The notes beneath the pieces were generated by a model. That model was given only the letters and a program-made list of their open reading frames with translations, did no database searches and was not told the origin of the DNA. From contig JACSVZ010000004.1 of assembly GCA_014706295.1 (NCBI GenBank), forward strand, positions 90,176,547 to 90,240,546: DNA of 64,000 bases. Direction: 5' to 3'. The stretch comes from Lycocorax pyrrhopterus obiensis. Taxonomy: Eukaryota > Chordata > Aves > Passeriformes > Paradisaeidae. Below are positions 12,101 through 24,200 of the stretch, one piece after another (position 1 is the first letter of the stretch; each line of letters begins with the position of its first letter). The position numbers and the translations under genes are program-made.

Positions 12101-12904
12101 AAAAAATGGATCAACTTCTATGCCTAAGTGCGAGGTAAATTATTCTCATCTTAGTTCTTCCACAGCAATAAATACACAGATCTAGTGCTGCAGACCTTGC
12201 TTGGGCACAGACTTATGACAAAGTCCTCCACTACAAGAGCCCAGCCATTATGGTTGCAGTGTTGAGATCCATGAAAAAGACCACACCAGTCTCTGAAATA
12301 GATAGACTTTAAACTTAGCATTTCTGTATCGTTGAGGTGCAATGTTTTCATTTTTTCTGAGTCCTTTTGAAAGTGAATGTCAAGACTGTATGCAAGTCTG
12401 TTTTCGAAAATGGCTGCAGTTGATTAAGTAACACTGAAATCTAACACAGCTCTGGTACAATTCTAAGCATTTTCTTAATTCAGGAAAAATAAAATGGGAT
12501 TGCTATCATATAACATATATATCTATGATGCAACTACTTCTGTTATGAAATAATTTTGCATGTTTTGCCTTAAGGATGAGAGATGTTAAAGGAAGTTGAA
12601 AAATTAATAAACATACTATTTAATGATGCTCAGTTTAACCATGAGAGCAACGCAAAAGAAGTCAAGGACCTAAAACCAAAATTCTGCAGAGATGAGGTTG
12701 TCTGTCTTGGCCAATCCATTTTTCGGTAGCCGTAGTATTAAAGTAAACCAAATGCTTATCTGAGTTTCCTGGTGCACTTATGTAATCTGACTCTGTATAT
12801 ATCAGCTGGAGAGCAAAGCAATCAAACTGTTTTGAAATACTTAAGGCAGAGTAAGGAGATGAGTAATGGCCAATGGTGATTTGTTATGAACCAAATATGT
12901 CAAC
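9196..12904. other. AT-rich noncoding DNA, no gene recognised
   Basis: No recognisable exon or repeat family. The 130-codon open frame at 9166-9558 begins inside the adjacent CR1 and continues into AT-rich DNA with no domain. A slightly GC-richer patch at about 10.86-11.11 kb is open on both strands (95 and 79 codons) but has no motif I recognise. An A-rich run lies near 11451-11472. Confidence 0.55.
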
Positions 12905-13090
12905 CCAGTCAGATGTCCTCCTGTGACAGGCTTCCAGCCCTTATGGATAAAGGGAGAAGCAGGCAAGCTATGTCTTGAATATAATAAAGCTTTTTGATAT
13001 TTTATCAGATGACATTCTTATGAATAACTAAGTGAAAGGATTAGAAAGTGTATGCAAACTGTTTGGAGAACTGTACCCTGTAGGATCTAC
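12905..13090 (+). pseudogene. Decayed CR1 reverse-transcriptase fragment
   Basis: The stretch around 12935-13025 resembles the part of CR1 ORF2 that encodes the reverse-transcriptase block usually reading D-K-G...V-Y-L-D-F-S-K-A-F-D. Here 'gataaaggga' and 'aataaagctttttgat' preserve the D-K-G and N-K-A-F/D steps, but the frame between and after them is broken. The element cannot encode a protein. It probably belongs to the same old insertion as the 3' CR1 piece that begins about 170 bp downstream; the normal distance between these parts is over 1 kb, so most of the middle would be deleted. Confidence 0.55.
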
Positions 13091-13255
13091 TGTGTGAGAT
13101 CCTAAAGAGATCTGCTCTGGCTTTTGGGACTGAACAAATAATCAGTGTAATAGAGACACACCTTATTTTTTATGGTACCAGTAAATATGCACTGAATTCA
13201 ATGTTGTTCTAACAAATTAGAAGGCTGTTCTGTGTAAAATCATGTTGCTATTCAG

Positions 13256-13581
13256 TTGGGTTATGTGCAAGGAACCCTAGACATTGGTCTCTTCTCTGTA
13301 GTGACCAGTGACAGGACCCGAGGGAATGGCCTGAAGTTGTGTCACGGGAGGTTTAGGTTAGATATCAGGAAACATTTTTTCACCCAGGAGGTAGTTGAAC
13401 ACTGGAACAGGCTCCCCAGGGCAGTGGTCACAGCACCAAGTCTGACAGAGTTCAAGAAATACTTGGAAAATGCTCTCAGGCACACGGTGTGACTCTTGGG
13501 GCTGTCCTGTGCAGGGCCAGGAGCTGGACTTCAATGATTCTTCTGGGTCCCTTCCAACACAGAATATTCTATGATTCTATG
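13256..13581 (+). mobile_element. CR1 LINE 3' end with intact terminal octamers
   Basis: This is a well-preserved CR1 3' segment running plus-ward. It has the 'gtttaggttagatatcagga' and 'ctggaacaggctccccaggg' type blocks and ends with two copies of ATTCTATG (13566-13573 and 13574-13581), the CR1 3' hallmark. It keeps a 78-codon open frame (13256-13492), which corresponds to the C-terminal tail of CR1 ORF2 and is not a host gene. Confidence 0.9.
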
Positions 13582-13924
13582 AGCAGGATTCATGCAGAAA
13601 AATAGTTCTAGGTCTAGTGGAGGACAAGATAGGTCTGAACTAGATACTTTATGCAAAAAAGCATACTAAGTGGACAATTTCTGTAATACCCTTCTAGGCT
13701 GTATGGCCTACTAGTTTAGCCTACAAAATATATGATGCAGGACAATGCTTTTACTGGTTAAAGCAAAAGGAAAAGAGTATTCCAGGAAAGATGTAGATTT
13801 CCTGAAGTCATGAGCAATGACGATAATCAAGATGTCTTGAAAATGTGATCTATGATAGAAAATTGAATGAATTTCTTTTTTTTAGCATCAAGAAGGGAAG
13901 AGGATAGTAAATAGGGCAATAGAT

Positions 13925-14225
13925 TTCAAGTACGTAAGAACAAACAAAAAAAATTACTGCAGAGAGAAAAGAATAATCTCTTCTTCATGATCATGATGAA
14001 TAGAACGAAAACTCACGGGTGCATATTTCAGCAAGAAAGATTTAGGTTAGATATGAAGGAAAATATTATAGTAAGAATTATAGTGAAGCACTGGGATGGA
14101 TTGCCTGGCATTTCCAGAACTGGATATCTTTATTAACAGGTTAGCAAAACATCTATCAGGGTGTCATAACACATAGTTAATCTGGCCTTGAACAGATGGG
14201 TGGACTGGGTGAAATATTGAAATTC
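13925..14225 (+). mobile_element. Older CR1 LINE fragment
   Basis: A diverged plus-strand CR1-like 3' region is recognisable by 'actgcagagagaaaagaataatctc'-like, 'gatttaggttagatatgaagg' and 'aatctggccttgaacagatggg' blocks in the right order. It lacks the terminal octamers and carries more substitutions than the copy at 13256-13581, so it is probably an older subfamily inserted earlier. Confidence 0.7.
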
Positions 14226-15109
14226 TCAAACTTCTGATTGTATGCTCTGATTATTCGGTTGTGGATTGTTGTCTGGCCTACGACTTATTTGAAATAAAAT
14301 TGTCTTTAACTCATCCACACAGTTTAATCATGACTTTCATTTGACTACAAAACTCTTTGGCTGGGTTTTTTTTTCTTTCTTGCAGCATTACCTTCGGCAA
14401 TCTGTATGGTTAATTCCTGGTTGCTACACATTTTTGATTTTTTACATTCTCCATAAAAGTTCACCCTGCATTTGAACTTCTGGAAACAACTGGAATTCAA
14501 CTGTTAAGATCGAAAAATTATTTGAATTATTTGAAAACAATGTGTCCCTCTATTTTAAAAGTGTACATAATCTGCATGAGTACTTCAGATTTTTCTTGTA
14601 ATTGTGCATCTGTCAACATCATGTTTTTATTTTTTTTCCACACTTTTTATGATTCCTTAAAATTCCTTCCACTCTTTTTGGCTCTTGAACTCCTTAAAAA
14701 TTGTGAAATGTACAAAATTTTTTACTCTTACTCCAGGTTTTATATAATTCCTTATTGATTATGTTCATAAACATGCTTTTATGTTGATAAACTAGAGAAA
14801 TCACACAATAATCATTTTTCTCAGAGACTTTACAACTCTTTTGCATGCTACTTTAGTTTCTTTATTAACTTTTCCTTCTTTTTCTATCAGGTTATTTCCT
14901 TTTAAACAGCAAACTCAATATTTTCACTGTTTTCTCTATTATACGTAATTTCATAGTCAACTAGGAACCTCCATACTGCGAATTCCTGATTTCTGTTGGT
15001 CATAAAGTCAGTAAGAATAACTCAGCTTCACCAAGAGTCAAGAAGAATGAAATAACCTTTGTCCTAGACTTATATGCATTCTGCTACTGACACTTTTTCT
15101 TTTATTTCT

Positions 15110-15159
15110 GTTTCTTATTGTCTTTTTCTTTTTTTTTTTCTTTTTTTTTTTTATTTTTT
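15110..15159. repeat. Poly-T/pyrimidine tract
   Basis: A nearly uninterrupted T-rich run with a few C and A interruptions. It could be the A-tail of a minus-strand retroposed sequence, but no such body is recognisable next to it. Confidence 0.8.
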
Positions 15160-18100
15160 GAGATTGGGAGAACTGAACTGAAAAAGAATTGGACTGATTT
15201 TTAAGTGAATAATTAACAGAACTAGTAGGATTGGCCACTGATCCAATGTGCAGTAAGACAGCTACATAATGCATAATTCATACTGTAATAGACACAACAA
15301 CAGAAAAATTACAGGATTTTGATTTCTTTGCCTTTAGTATAACATTTTTTCCTCCATCTAAATTTTTCAAGTGAGTTTCTGTGTAAAGAATAACAATTTC
15401 CTCACATGATCATCTATAATGTATACAGGTGGCATATCACTAGAAAATGTTCCGTTCCCATAGAAGCTAACAGACTAAGGTTCCTCCTTTGGTATACTGA
15501 CACCAGTGTATTCTTCACGTTTACAAATGATGGATTCAGAGTAGCAGCTGAAAATGGCAGGAGATTTTAGATTCTCCTATACTCTTGATCAATTTTGATA
15601 GTACTATGACATACTGGAAGAAATATAAAAGATTCAATGCAGGGAAACTGCAGTCTATAATGGTGCACAAAAATGCTGTTTGAAACTGACAGATACAAAA
15701 AAAGTTTTCCCATGGGGGAAAATTGAGAGTATCTTAGCATTGTTCAGGCAGAAAAAAAACCCATGTATTTTCTTTTATTTTTATCATTTTCTCCAGAATG
15801 TGTTCCCATTCCTACAAAAATAAAATCTACACTTAACTATATGATTAAGTGGAGTGAGGTTCTGTGCTCAGAAAACATCTGAAATAAATTGAAAAAATGT
15901 TCTCTGGTTTTGTAGGGACCAAAACAATATATGACTGTTTAATTGTTTCCCTAAGTAAAAAAACCGTGATGAATCAATGTTTATCTCATCAAATGTGTTT
16001 CATGTGTCATCTGATTTCCTTTTAGCAAGGCATGGTCTCTGCTTTGCATTTCGTCTCAAATTTTGTCTGACTGTCAAATCTCAAAGTTCAAAAGGAAAAC
16101 AGACATTTTTTTCTGGGATTTGCTTGAACTATGAAAATTATAAATTTAGTTTTATCAACTAGATGTACGTCTTCTAGCCATAATTTTGTTTTGTTGTTTT
16201 TGAAAAGACAGACTCTATGACATGGTGTTATTACATTCATGTGAAGATGATGAAGACACTTGTATAATGTAAAACAGCAAATAACCTATACAGTGTTCAT
16301 CTGCTATATCACTTCAGTGCAAAATTAATGCAAATGGAAACAAAATCAGTTCTGCTATGTAGTCTCATTTTAAAATTATCAGACAACTCAATTATTGCAG
16401 ATTGTCAAATATAAAATCAAATTATTGCACAGTTCTTCAAACTAAGGGTGAAAAGTTCTAATGAGTAACATATTCAGAGTCAACTTCATGCTCATATATT
16501 TAGTTCTAATGTTAACTCCCCCTTGTATAAATACTACTGACAAACAGGAAGTTGTTGAAAGAAATCTAAAGTATGTCCGAGCCTAGGTCCAATCAGTCTA
16601 TATTCATATAAAATACTGTACTTTTTTAATGTTATCTTCCTCCACCAGTTTTTTTAATTAGGCAATTATCTTTGTGCAAGTACTCTGCCTGTGAGTGAAT
16701 TATGGTCAATTTTTTTATTAAATTTGCATACAAATGTCACATCACATGGTTCTTTTGCACAACTCAGTGGCAGAATTTGTTTCCAGATTAGTAACTAAGT
16801 TGGTGTTCAATGGCATATTTCGTCTGCTAGGTGTGCAGGTGAGAAAAGGTTGAAAGCTTAATTGAGATAAAAAACCGATAATTATCTAAATGTATTTATG
16901 TAATGTAAAATTAAAATAGAAAAACAGGATATAAAAGTGAAGGAAGAGAATTAAGTTTGAATTAAGCTAGAAAATGTCATTATTGGACTAAAGTTTCCTT
17001 TGACCAATATTTCAGAATCTCCCTATACAGCATCTGCATTAACACAGTATGGCTGTAGACTGTTGTCTCAGTTGGAATAAGTTTGATGGAAAAAAGGATT
17101 TTCCATCAGGCAGATGTGGTAGCAGATAAGGAAGGATATGCTGGAGATGGAAGCCACTGGAGTTTTCAGGGCCTTGAGACAGAAACATTTCTTTAACTGA
17201 AGATGGCTTCCTTCTGCCTCTGAATGTCATGTTCTCTCCCCGCCTCCCTCCCCTTTCCTCCACTGTTAAATCCCTGGGACCAGAGAATATTGATCCGTGA
17301 TTTATCTTTGGTCAGTGGAATGGAAACAGAAATATTAGTAAGGAACCATTGGAGATGTGAACACAAAAATAACAATTTCAAGTTTGGTTTTAATGTTCAA
17401 ATCTGTCAAGGAGACTGTATTAACATGAGTGGAATCCCTCTGACTACCGTAAGAGCATACCCATAATTAGGGTGAACATTTCTAAACATGATAAAATCTA
17501 TTTCTCATTAATCTTACCCTTGAAATCACAAAGAGATAGAAATCACCAGTGACAAGTCTTTTGAGTGGTTGAACCTTCTTTCACATTGCCAATGACAGAG
17601 AATTTCTGATTCACATGCCCAAATCTTTTCTGCAAGGACATCATACATGATGCCTACACAACTGCATCAGTTGCAATTATTATTGTTTTGCCTATTGGGG
17701 TTTTTTTCTATATTACTGTCTGCTTTTTCATAATGGTTATTTGACTGCAAGAGAGATTTAACACTTACCTTTTGCTTGATGTTTTTTTCTACCATGTAAT
17801 TTACCCATTTAAAATATATTAGCTAATTATATGTGTGTGATGGTATTTAAGATGTAAAGATCTCTTTATTTGGTTGAAAGTAATTAATTCGTTTTCACTT
17901 GAGTGTTTTTCTAGCTGTGATATTATGAGATGTTCAAAATAATAATTGATAGATTTGGTTTAGTATTTTTCACTAATTAGGGTGCTCTGGGGATTTGTAA
18001 TTGATTTAATTGAAGTTGAATGAGTTAGTAGATATATGGGTAGCATGTAAAAAAGAGACATGAGACTGTGGGAGATATATTTGGAAACAGAATAGCTGGC

Positions 18101-18243
18101 TGAGAAATTATGTTTTAGCTACTGACTGTTCATAAGGACTTGATCACAAACACAAGATTTTTTCCTAATTTTTACATTACATGTTAAATTACAAAATGTT
18201 ATTTTGTAGGACTGTATTTTAATACATAAACATTTGTTTGTAT

Positions 18244-18312
18244 ATGGACACTTGGATATATTGTATATATATATACATGTATGTATATATATAAACACAC
18301 ACATACATACAT
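18244..18312. repeat. Composite AT/AC microsatellite
   Basis: Alternating TA and GTAT units pass into AC and ATAC units. The central part is nearly self-complementary around CATG and could form a hairpin. It is likely length-variable. Confidence 0.85.
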
Positions 18313-20209
18313 TCTACGTACATATCTATTTACAAGCATATAACTTTTGAATATCTGGTCTCTTCCCTTTGTATTGTGTAAGAATATACTTATATGTACA
18401 AACCTATTCAAACACACATATGCCATATTTGCACTTTATATATACCCAGAAGGTAATGAAGGCAAGGGAGATAACGTCTTTTCAGAGAACGAGTAAGCAA
18501 TTAAGTGATAGCACAAATTTGACACAGAGGACAAAACATTAAGTATATAAAAAAAATCTGAGGGGTTTATGAGAGCAAAGAGGATTGGAGCCAAAGCTGC
18601 ACACCAAGTATTGCTCAGCCACATGGACCAGGGAAAACAATATATGAAAGTAAGCCCATTCACCATTTGTCAGTCTATGTTGCTGTGTCTCCTCTCATCA
18701 GAGCTGCCGTAGGTTTCTTTGTGTCCTTGTGGACAATGTTGCAAAGGGAATCATCGACATTTGTTGGCCACAGAAAGGGGAGCAGCAAGGGCACGCTGAT
18801 AGCACAGCACATGCCCACACCACTGGGGTTAGCTGCTGTGTGGGCAGTGGGCAGTGATCTTCCCATCAGGATAACTCCACCTGGTCTCTCAGAGAGATTG
18901 TTAACACTGCTAAATCAAGGGAAAGAAAGCTGCAGACGGGTCAGGAAAAGCTGAGGCTCTTGTCTCAGTCCTGAAACCCTGTAAACTCAGCACAAAGATT
19001 ATGCCCAGTTACCAGCAACACTTTATTTCAGGGATACATAATTAAAACTCAAACCATAAGCAAGTATTATTGATATAATTAATTGTCTTATAATACATCT
19101 TGGTCTTGCAGCCGAGATATGGACACTGTCATTTGTACCTTATAGAGTAAAATCCAGTTTCATGTTTCAGTGGATTAACATCTACAAAAACTAAAAGAGC
19201 AACCCTTGCCTACAGTTTGAAAAATGTATTTTTAAAAAAGACAGATTATTTAAATATATTTATTTTTAAGGATTAGTGAATTGAATAGAATTAGGTTAAA
19301 TATATCACACTGAAACTAGAGAAGTTGCAAGAATGTATAACTGAATTCACATCTCGAAAAAGCTGAAATTCTCAGGGCAAGTTGAGAGGAATAATAACAT
19401 GATGAAAATGCAGGGAAGGGAATAGAGAGTGTTTAAGGGTAAATTAATGTATAACCAAAGGTTATGCATGTCATGTAGTAATAAATACTGAAAGAATAAA
19501 AAAGGTCAGTAGGGATGTACATGAAAGTCTAAAAATAATTGAAGCAGGAAAATAGCCTATCAAAGTTATAAAGTATCCAGCAAGAACTTAGAAGAATTTA
19601 GAATGAACCCTGACTGAGAAAAGTAATATGGAAAATAATAAAAAGAAGAATCAAAGTGATGTAATGTTAGAAGCACCTTTAAAATATTATACCATTTCTA
19701 CTTATTATGAGGCGTGGTCTTTGCAGCGATGAAATCAGCCCCTTCATTGCTGCAGCTAAGGAGGAAATAGATGTAGATTATTTCAAAAGACTAATCATGA
19801 ATGCAATAATGAATGAAAGATACTTTGAAGACAGTTTTATCTGTGTTCAAGTGTGAAAGTATAAAAGCATCAGGATACTAATTCAGCTCCTACCTTTTCC
19901 CTGTTCTGTTCTCCCCTCCAACAATTTTTAAATAAGATTGAATTAAATTGTTCATTTTTTTGAAATATTTTGTTTCAAGTTTGAGCACAAGGCAATGGAA
20001 AATTGCAAACAGGGACTATACATATAAATATAAAGAAGGGAATTGTCTTCTTTCCCCCAACAGCCTCAGCTTGTCTGATTTCAGTTCAATGATGGTTAAT
20101 ACAAAATAAAATGTTGGAATGAACACCGGGTGTCAAATCTGTACTCAAAACAGGAATGACTGTAAATTCAGATCAGGTTTTATGGAATCTTCACCAATTT
20201 CATGTATCA

Positions 20210-20617
20210 CCAAGGTTACTTTGGCAGCTTCACCAGGCAACCTCTTCCAGTGTTTTCTCACCCTTGTGGTGAAATAGTTTTTCTTCTAGTTCCCTGGAAT
20301 TTACCCTACTGCAATGTCCACGACCTTCTGTTCTTTCATAATGTTCAAGAAGAGTCTGTCTCTGTCCTTTCCTTAAACACCTGTTATGTAGCTAAAGACA
20401 GCATTAGATAATTCCTTAGCCTTCTCTTCAAGATGAATAAAGTCAACTTCCTTGGCCTCTTCTCATACATGCTCTTTAATCATTTTGGTGTTCTTGACTT
20501 TCTTGTATAGAGAAATGCAAAACTGGACATATTTCTTCCCAAGTTGTCTCAGCAGAGCCGAGTAGACAGGAGTAATCTTTGATGAACTGGCTTCACTTTG
20601 TTGATTTGGCCCAGTAT
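20210..20617 (-). mobile_element. Older CR1 LINE fragment abutted by a younger CR1
   Basis: The plus strand reads as a diverged reverse complement of the CR1 3' region ('aacctcttccagtgttttctcacccttgtggtgaa', then 'tagccttctcttcaagatgaataa', 'tcttctcatacatg', 'cagcagagccgagtagacagg'). It stops abruptly where the octamer-bearing end of a better-preserved CR1 begins. The younger copy therefore seems to have inserted into, or directly beside, this one. Confidence 0.7.
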
Positions 20618-21250
20618 CACAGAATCACAGAATTGGTAAGGTTGAAGGGAAACACAGTGGGTCATTTGGTCCAACCTCCCTGCTCAACCAGGGTCATCCT
20701 ACAGCACATTCCACAGGATTCCACAGCCTCTCTGGGCAGTCTGTCCCAGTGCTCAGTCACACGCACAGTAAAGATGTTCTTCCTCATATTCTAGTGGAAC
20801 TTCCTGTGCATCAGTTCCTGTTCATTGTGTCATGACTTAGTACTTGGCGCCGTCGAACAGAGCCTGGCTCCATCCTCTGGCATCTCCCTTCAGATGTTGA
20901 TAGACATTGTCGAGGTCCCTTCTCAATCGTTTCTTCTTGAGGCTGAACAGGCCCAGCTCCTTCAGTCTTTTCTCACAAGAGAGATGCTCCAGTCCCTTTA
21001 TCATCCTTTTAGTCCTCCACTGGACCCTCTCCAGGACCTCCATATCTCTCTGATCTGAAGGAGCCCAAACTGCGCACAAGAGTCCAGATGTGGCCTCACC
21101 AGGGCTGAGTAGAGGGCTGTTGGGGTGCCTCGGAGGGCCAGGATCACCTCTCTCAACCTGCTGGCAGTGCCCTAATGCACCTCAGGATACTACAAGGGTG
21201 CATTACTGACTCCCATTCAAATTACAGTCCCCTGTTCCTCCATTTTGCTT
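20618..21250 (-). mobile_element. Younger CR1 LINE, 3' portion with terminal octamers
   Basis: It starts on the plus strand with CACAGAAT twice (20618-20625 and 20626-20633), the reverse complement of the CR1 terminal repeat. The family's usual blocks follow: GGTTGAAGGGA, 'tttggtccaacctccctgctcaa', 'cctctctgggcag', 'gaggctgaacaggcccagctccttcag' and 'gcctcaccagggctgagtagagg'. The 5' end is ragged near 21.25 kb. About 630 bp are kept. Mirror open frames at 20825-21079 on both strands are due to the repeat. This is one of the best-preserved CR1 pieces in the window. Confidence 0.9.
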
Positions 21251-24200
21251 TGATCTCCAATCTCTCTCCAAAAAAGTTTAAGGTCCTACTGGCTAAATTA
21301 GGAAGGCTGTTGGCAGATATGCCCTTCCTTTGCTTTGTTATCTGATTCCTGTCCTTTTCCAGCGATCCTTGTTCCTTGAGGAACTGGGGAAAGTCCAGTG
21401 AGTGGAACAGGGGGAAGACAGGGCCAGGCCTCCAAGGTGACAGAAAGAAACATTTCTTAGAGTGGAGACCAGAGGTTGCTGAACGTCATTGAAAGTACTA
21501 GAACACCTTCCTTGCAGAGACGTGGAAGAAAAAAATGGACTTTTGTGTAAATTGTCTTACCCACTCTTTTTTTTTTTTTCAGTGAAAAGCAAATTATTTT
21601 AATTTACGTTTTGTTAAAAGATGCCTTTTTGTGGTTAAAACCTCTTGTGGTCTTCTATGGAGTGTGCACCAGGATGAAAATGCTTACAGAGATTCACTTG
21701 GATTACAAATTATCCTGTTGTGGCATTATGATACCATAATGAGAAAGCTACTTTAGGTTTATTTGAGTGCTATTGCAAAAATGTTCCTCTCAGGGCCTCA
21801 ACACACGAGTATCCAAAGCAGGACTAACATTAGCGTTTCTCTGCTTAGACACTGTAGGAAAGCCTGCTTAAAAAACAGAGATGCTTACAGTCCACACTAA
21901 GTTGCTTTTCTGCTATACATGTGTTTCCTAGATATTTTGAATTATCAAATCATGGAAGCTCAAGAAAAACTTGGGATACCAAAAAGATTTTAAAATTTAT
22001 CTTATTCTTCCTTGCAACAGAAATCTATGCTGATTTGAGAAAGCGCATTTTCATTTCTTCTTGGTCTTGAATTCTCCAGAAAGACTGAAAATAAGTAAAG
22101 CAAATTCCTTTCAAAGCTTTTTGGCCTTTTTTGCAAACGTAAAGTCAGCCTCCAATCCCCAGTGTGGCACAAAGCTCTGCAGTATCTTTTTGTAAGCAGA
22201 TGAAAGCATGCTTCCAGAGTGAGCACCCTTGGCGTCCCAGTTCCTCTCTCATACATTCACATGGCTTCTCCAGAGACCTTCACCCTTTTCACCCTCTTTT
22301 TCCAGTTTCAAAGACTAAAAGCTAATCAGATCCAGTTCCATGCTAAAGTGAACGTATAAAATCTTTGTCTTTTTTGCTGTAGGTTTCACTGTTTTCCTCC
22401 ATCACAAACCTCTTTATTGCAAATTCTAGCAATGGTTTAGGTGGTCGTTTTTTTCCTGCACAAGAGTCTTCACTGCATCTCATACTGGGTATGATAGCAG
22501 CATTTTTGTATTTTCTGCTTGTATAAAAAATTGCCTCTTTGAAAATGTTAGAGAGATATATTTTTGAAAAATATGACTAACAGTTCGCTTATTGCATCAT
22601 CATGAAACTCTTTTATTTTTCACTGAAATCAATTTAGACCTGTATAAACAAAGCAAAATTTCATGTCAAGAATCTCTACTCTTCATCATGTTTTCTGCTG
22701 CTTCAATGTAGTTGAATGTGAAGAGTGTGAATGCTGAAATTAATGTTAATATGCTCTTCTGGAAAATCATCTCCTTGTTTTTTGTTCTATGCCAGTGTAA
22801 CTCTGTGTTCTGCAACCATTTCTATTCCAGTTTGTAATTTTTTTTGCCTTTAGATTTCTCTACTTCTCTGGAGGGTTTGTTCTTTACCTTCTAGGCAACC
22901 AGTCTTAAAGTATCAATGTGACATAGTTATTTGTTGTTTCTATCTATCTCATCTTTCTTGCCCTTCTTCCTGCAGTTCTGGCTTTTAAATGAACCTGCAG
23001 CTTCTCTCCAGGCTTTTACATGCTCCTACAAGGCATGTGGAGAAGAGAGCTTATAAGCTGCAGGCTGTAGCTGTCTGAGAATTATATGCTAACAAAAATT
23101 TTAAGATAGTGTTCTCTTTTATTTGTAAATGATTACTCAAGTTCTAGTCTCATGACAGTGTAAATCCAACCCTATTATTGGCCTAAACTGAGATCAGAAT
23201 ATTTCCTTTATTTCTTCTTAATATGGGTATTCTACAGTCATTTAGGTTTTTAGGCTAGATTTAAGTATGCAACTGACAAAGAAAATTTTCATTATTAAAA
23301 AAGCCTAATAGGAGAAATTCTTTACTTGCAAAAGGAAAAACTACTACATTCAATCCATACAATGAAAAGATTTTGTATGCCTAACACTGATCTAAATGTT
23401 GTTGCAAAGGAGATGTCTACAGATGCCACAGAAGTGGTTAAGTGCACCCCAAGTTAAAAGATGGACAAAGTGAGTGAGTAATCTGTTGTTACTGTTGGTG
23501 GAACAGCACTGGTACAGAAACTTTATTAACACTACAAACAGTTAAACAGTTCTCTCAGTGTGTTGACTAACATGTTATCATTTATGCCCTGCATGTGCTC
23601 ACTCTGAGTGGAAGATTAACATTGAGGTGGAGAAACACTCATCAAGAGGAGTGGGATTCCATAGGACAGAGTGCCACCAGGTAAGTGTCTAGGTCTTGCA
23701 CTATTAGGTTATTTCTTTCATTTCCAGATTCCATTTAAAGGACAGCATTCTATTAATAAGTGTAACATCATCTTACAACTTCTCTTCTCCTTAAAATTTG
23801 GGCACATTCTCCTGTGTTTTGTTGATGCACAAGCATATTCACATTAACTTGGGTGAAGGAGATATTAATGCTGCAGTGAGCAAGCAGTCCCTCTCCCCAA
23901 TCACAGTATAACAGCAACAAATAAATGATATTTTCCATGTGCCTGAGATATGAATTCCAATGAAAAAAGCCTCTCCAGGCTCTCCTGGAGATGCTAGAGA
24001 ATACAAAATAAGCCTGAAAGCTACCAATATTTAAATTAGCATAATCCAGAGGTGTGTTTTTATTGTTTTGTTTATTAATATGAGATAGGGTAATCAGGGA
24101 GAAAAATGTCATTGCAAAATGAGAGCAAAAATAGCCCATTTAAGAGCTTGCTTTTTTTTTCCTCAAAGTGTTTTCTTCATTGAGTTTAATTAAACTCTCC

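Larger units (their letters stand above)
14226..20209. other. AT-rich noncoding DNA with simple repeats
   Basis: Six kilobases without a recognised exon or mobile element. A pyrimidine run (15110-15159) and an alternating AT/AC stretch (18244-18312) are present. A GC-richer patch at about 18667-18960 is open on both strands but shows no known domain. Minus-strand open frames at 18119-18426 are by-products of the AC/AT microsatellite. Confidence 0.55.

Noticed and set aside
23768..24139. 123-codon minus-strand open frame
   Set aside because: No recognisable domain, and the length is compatible with chance in 64 kb of AT-rich DNA.
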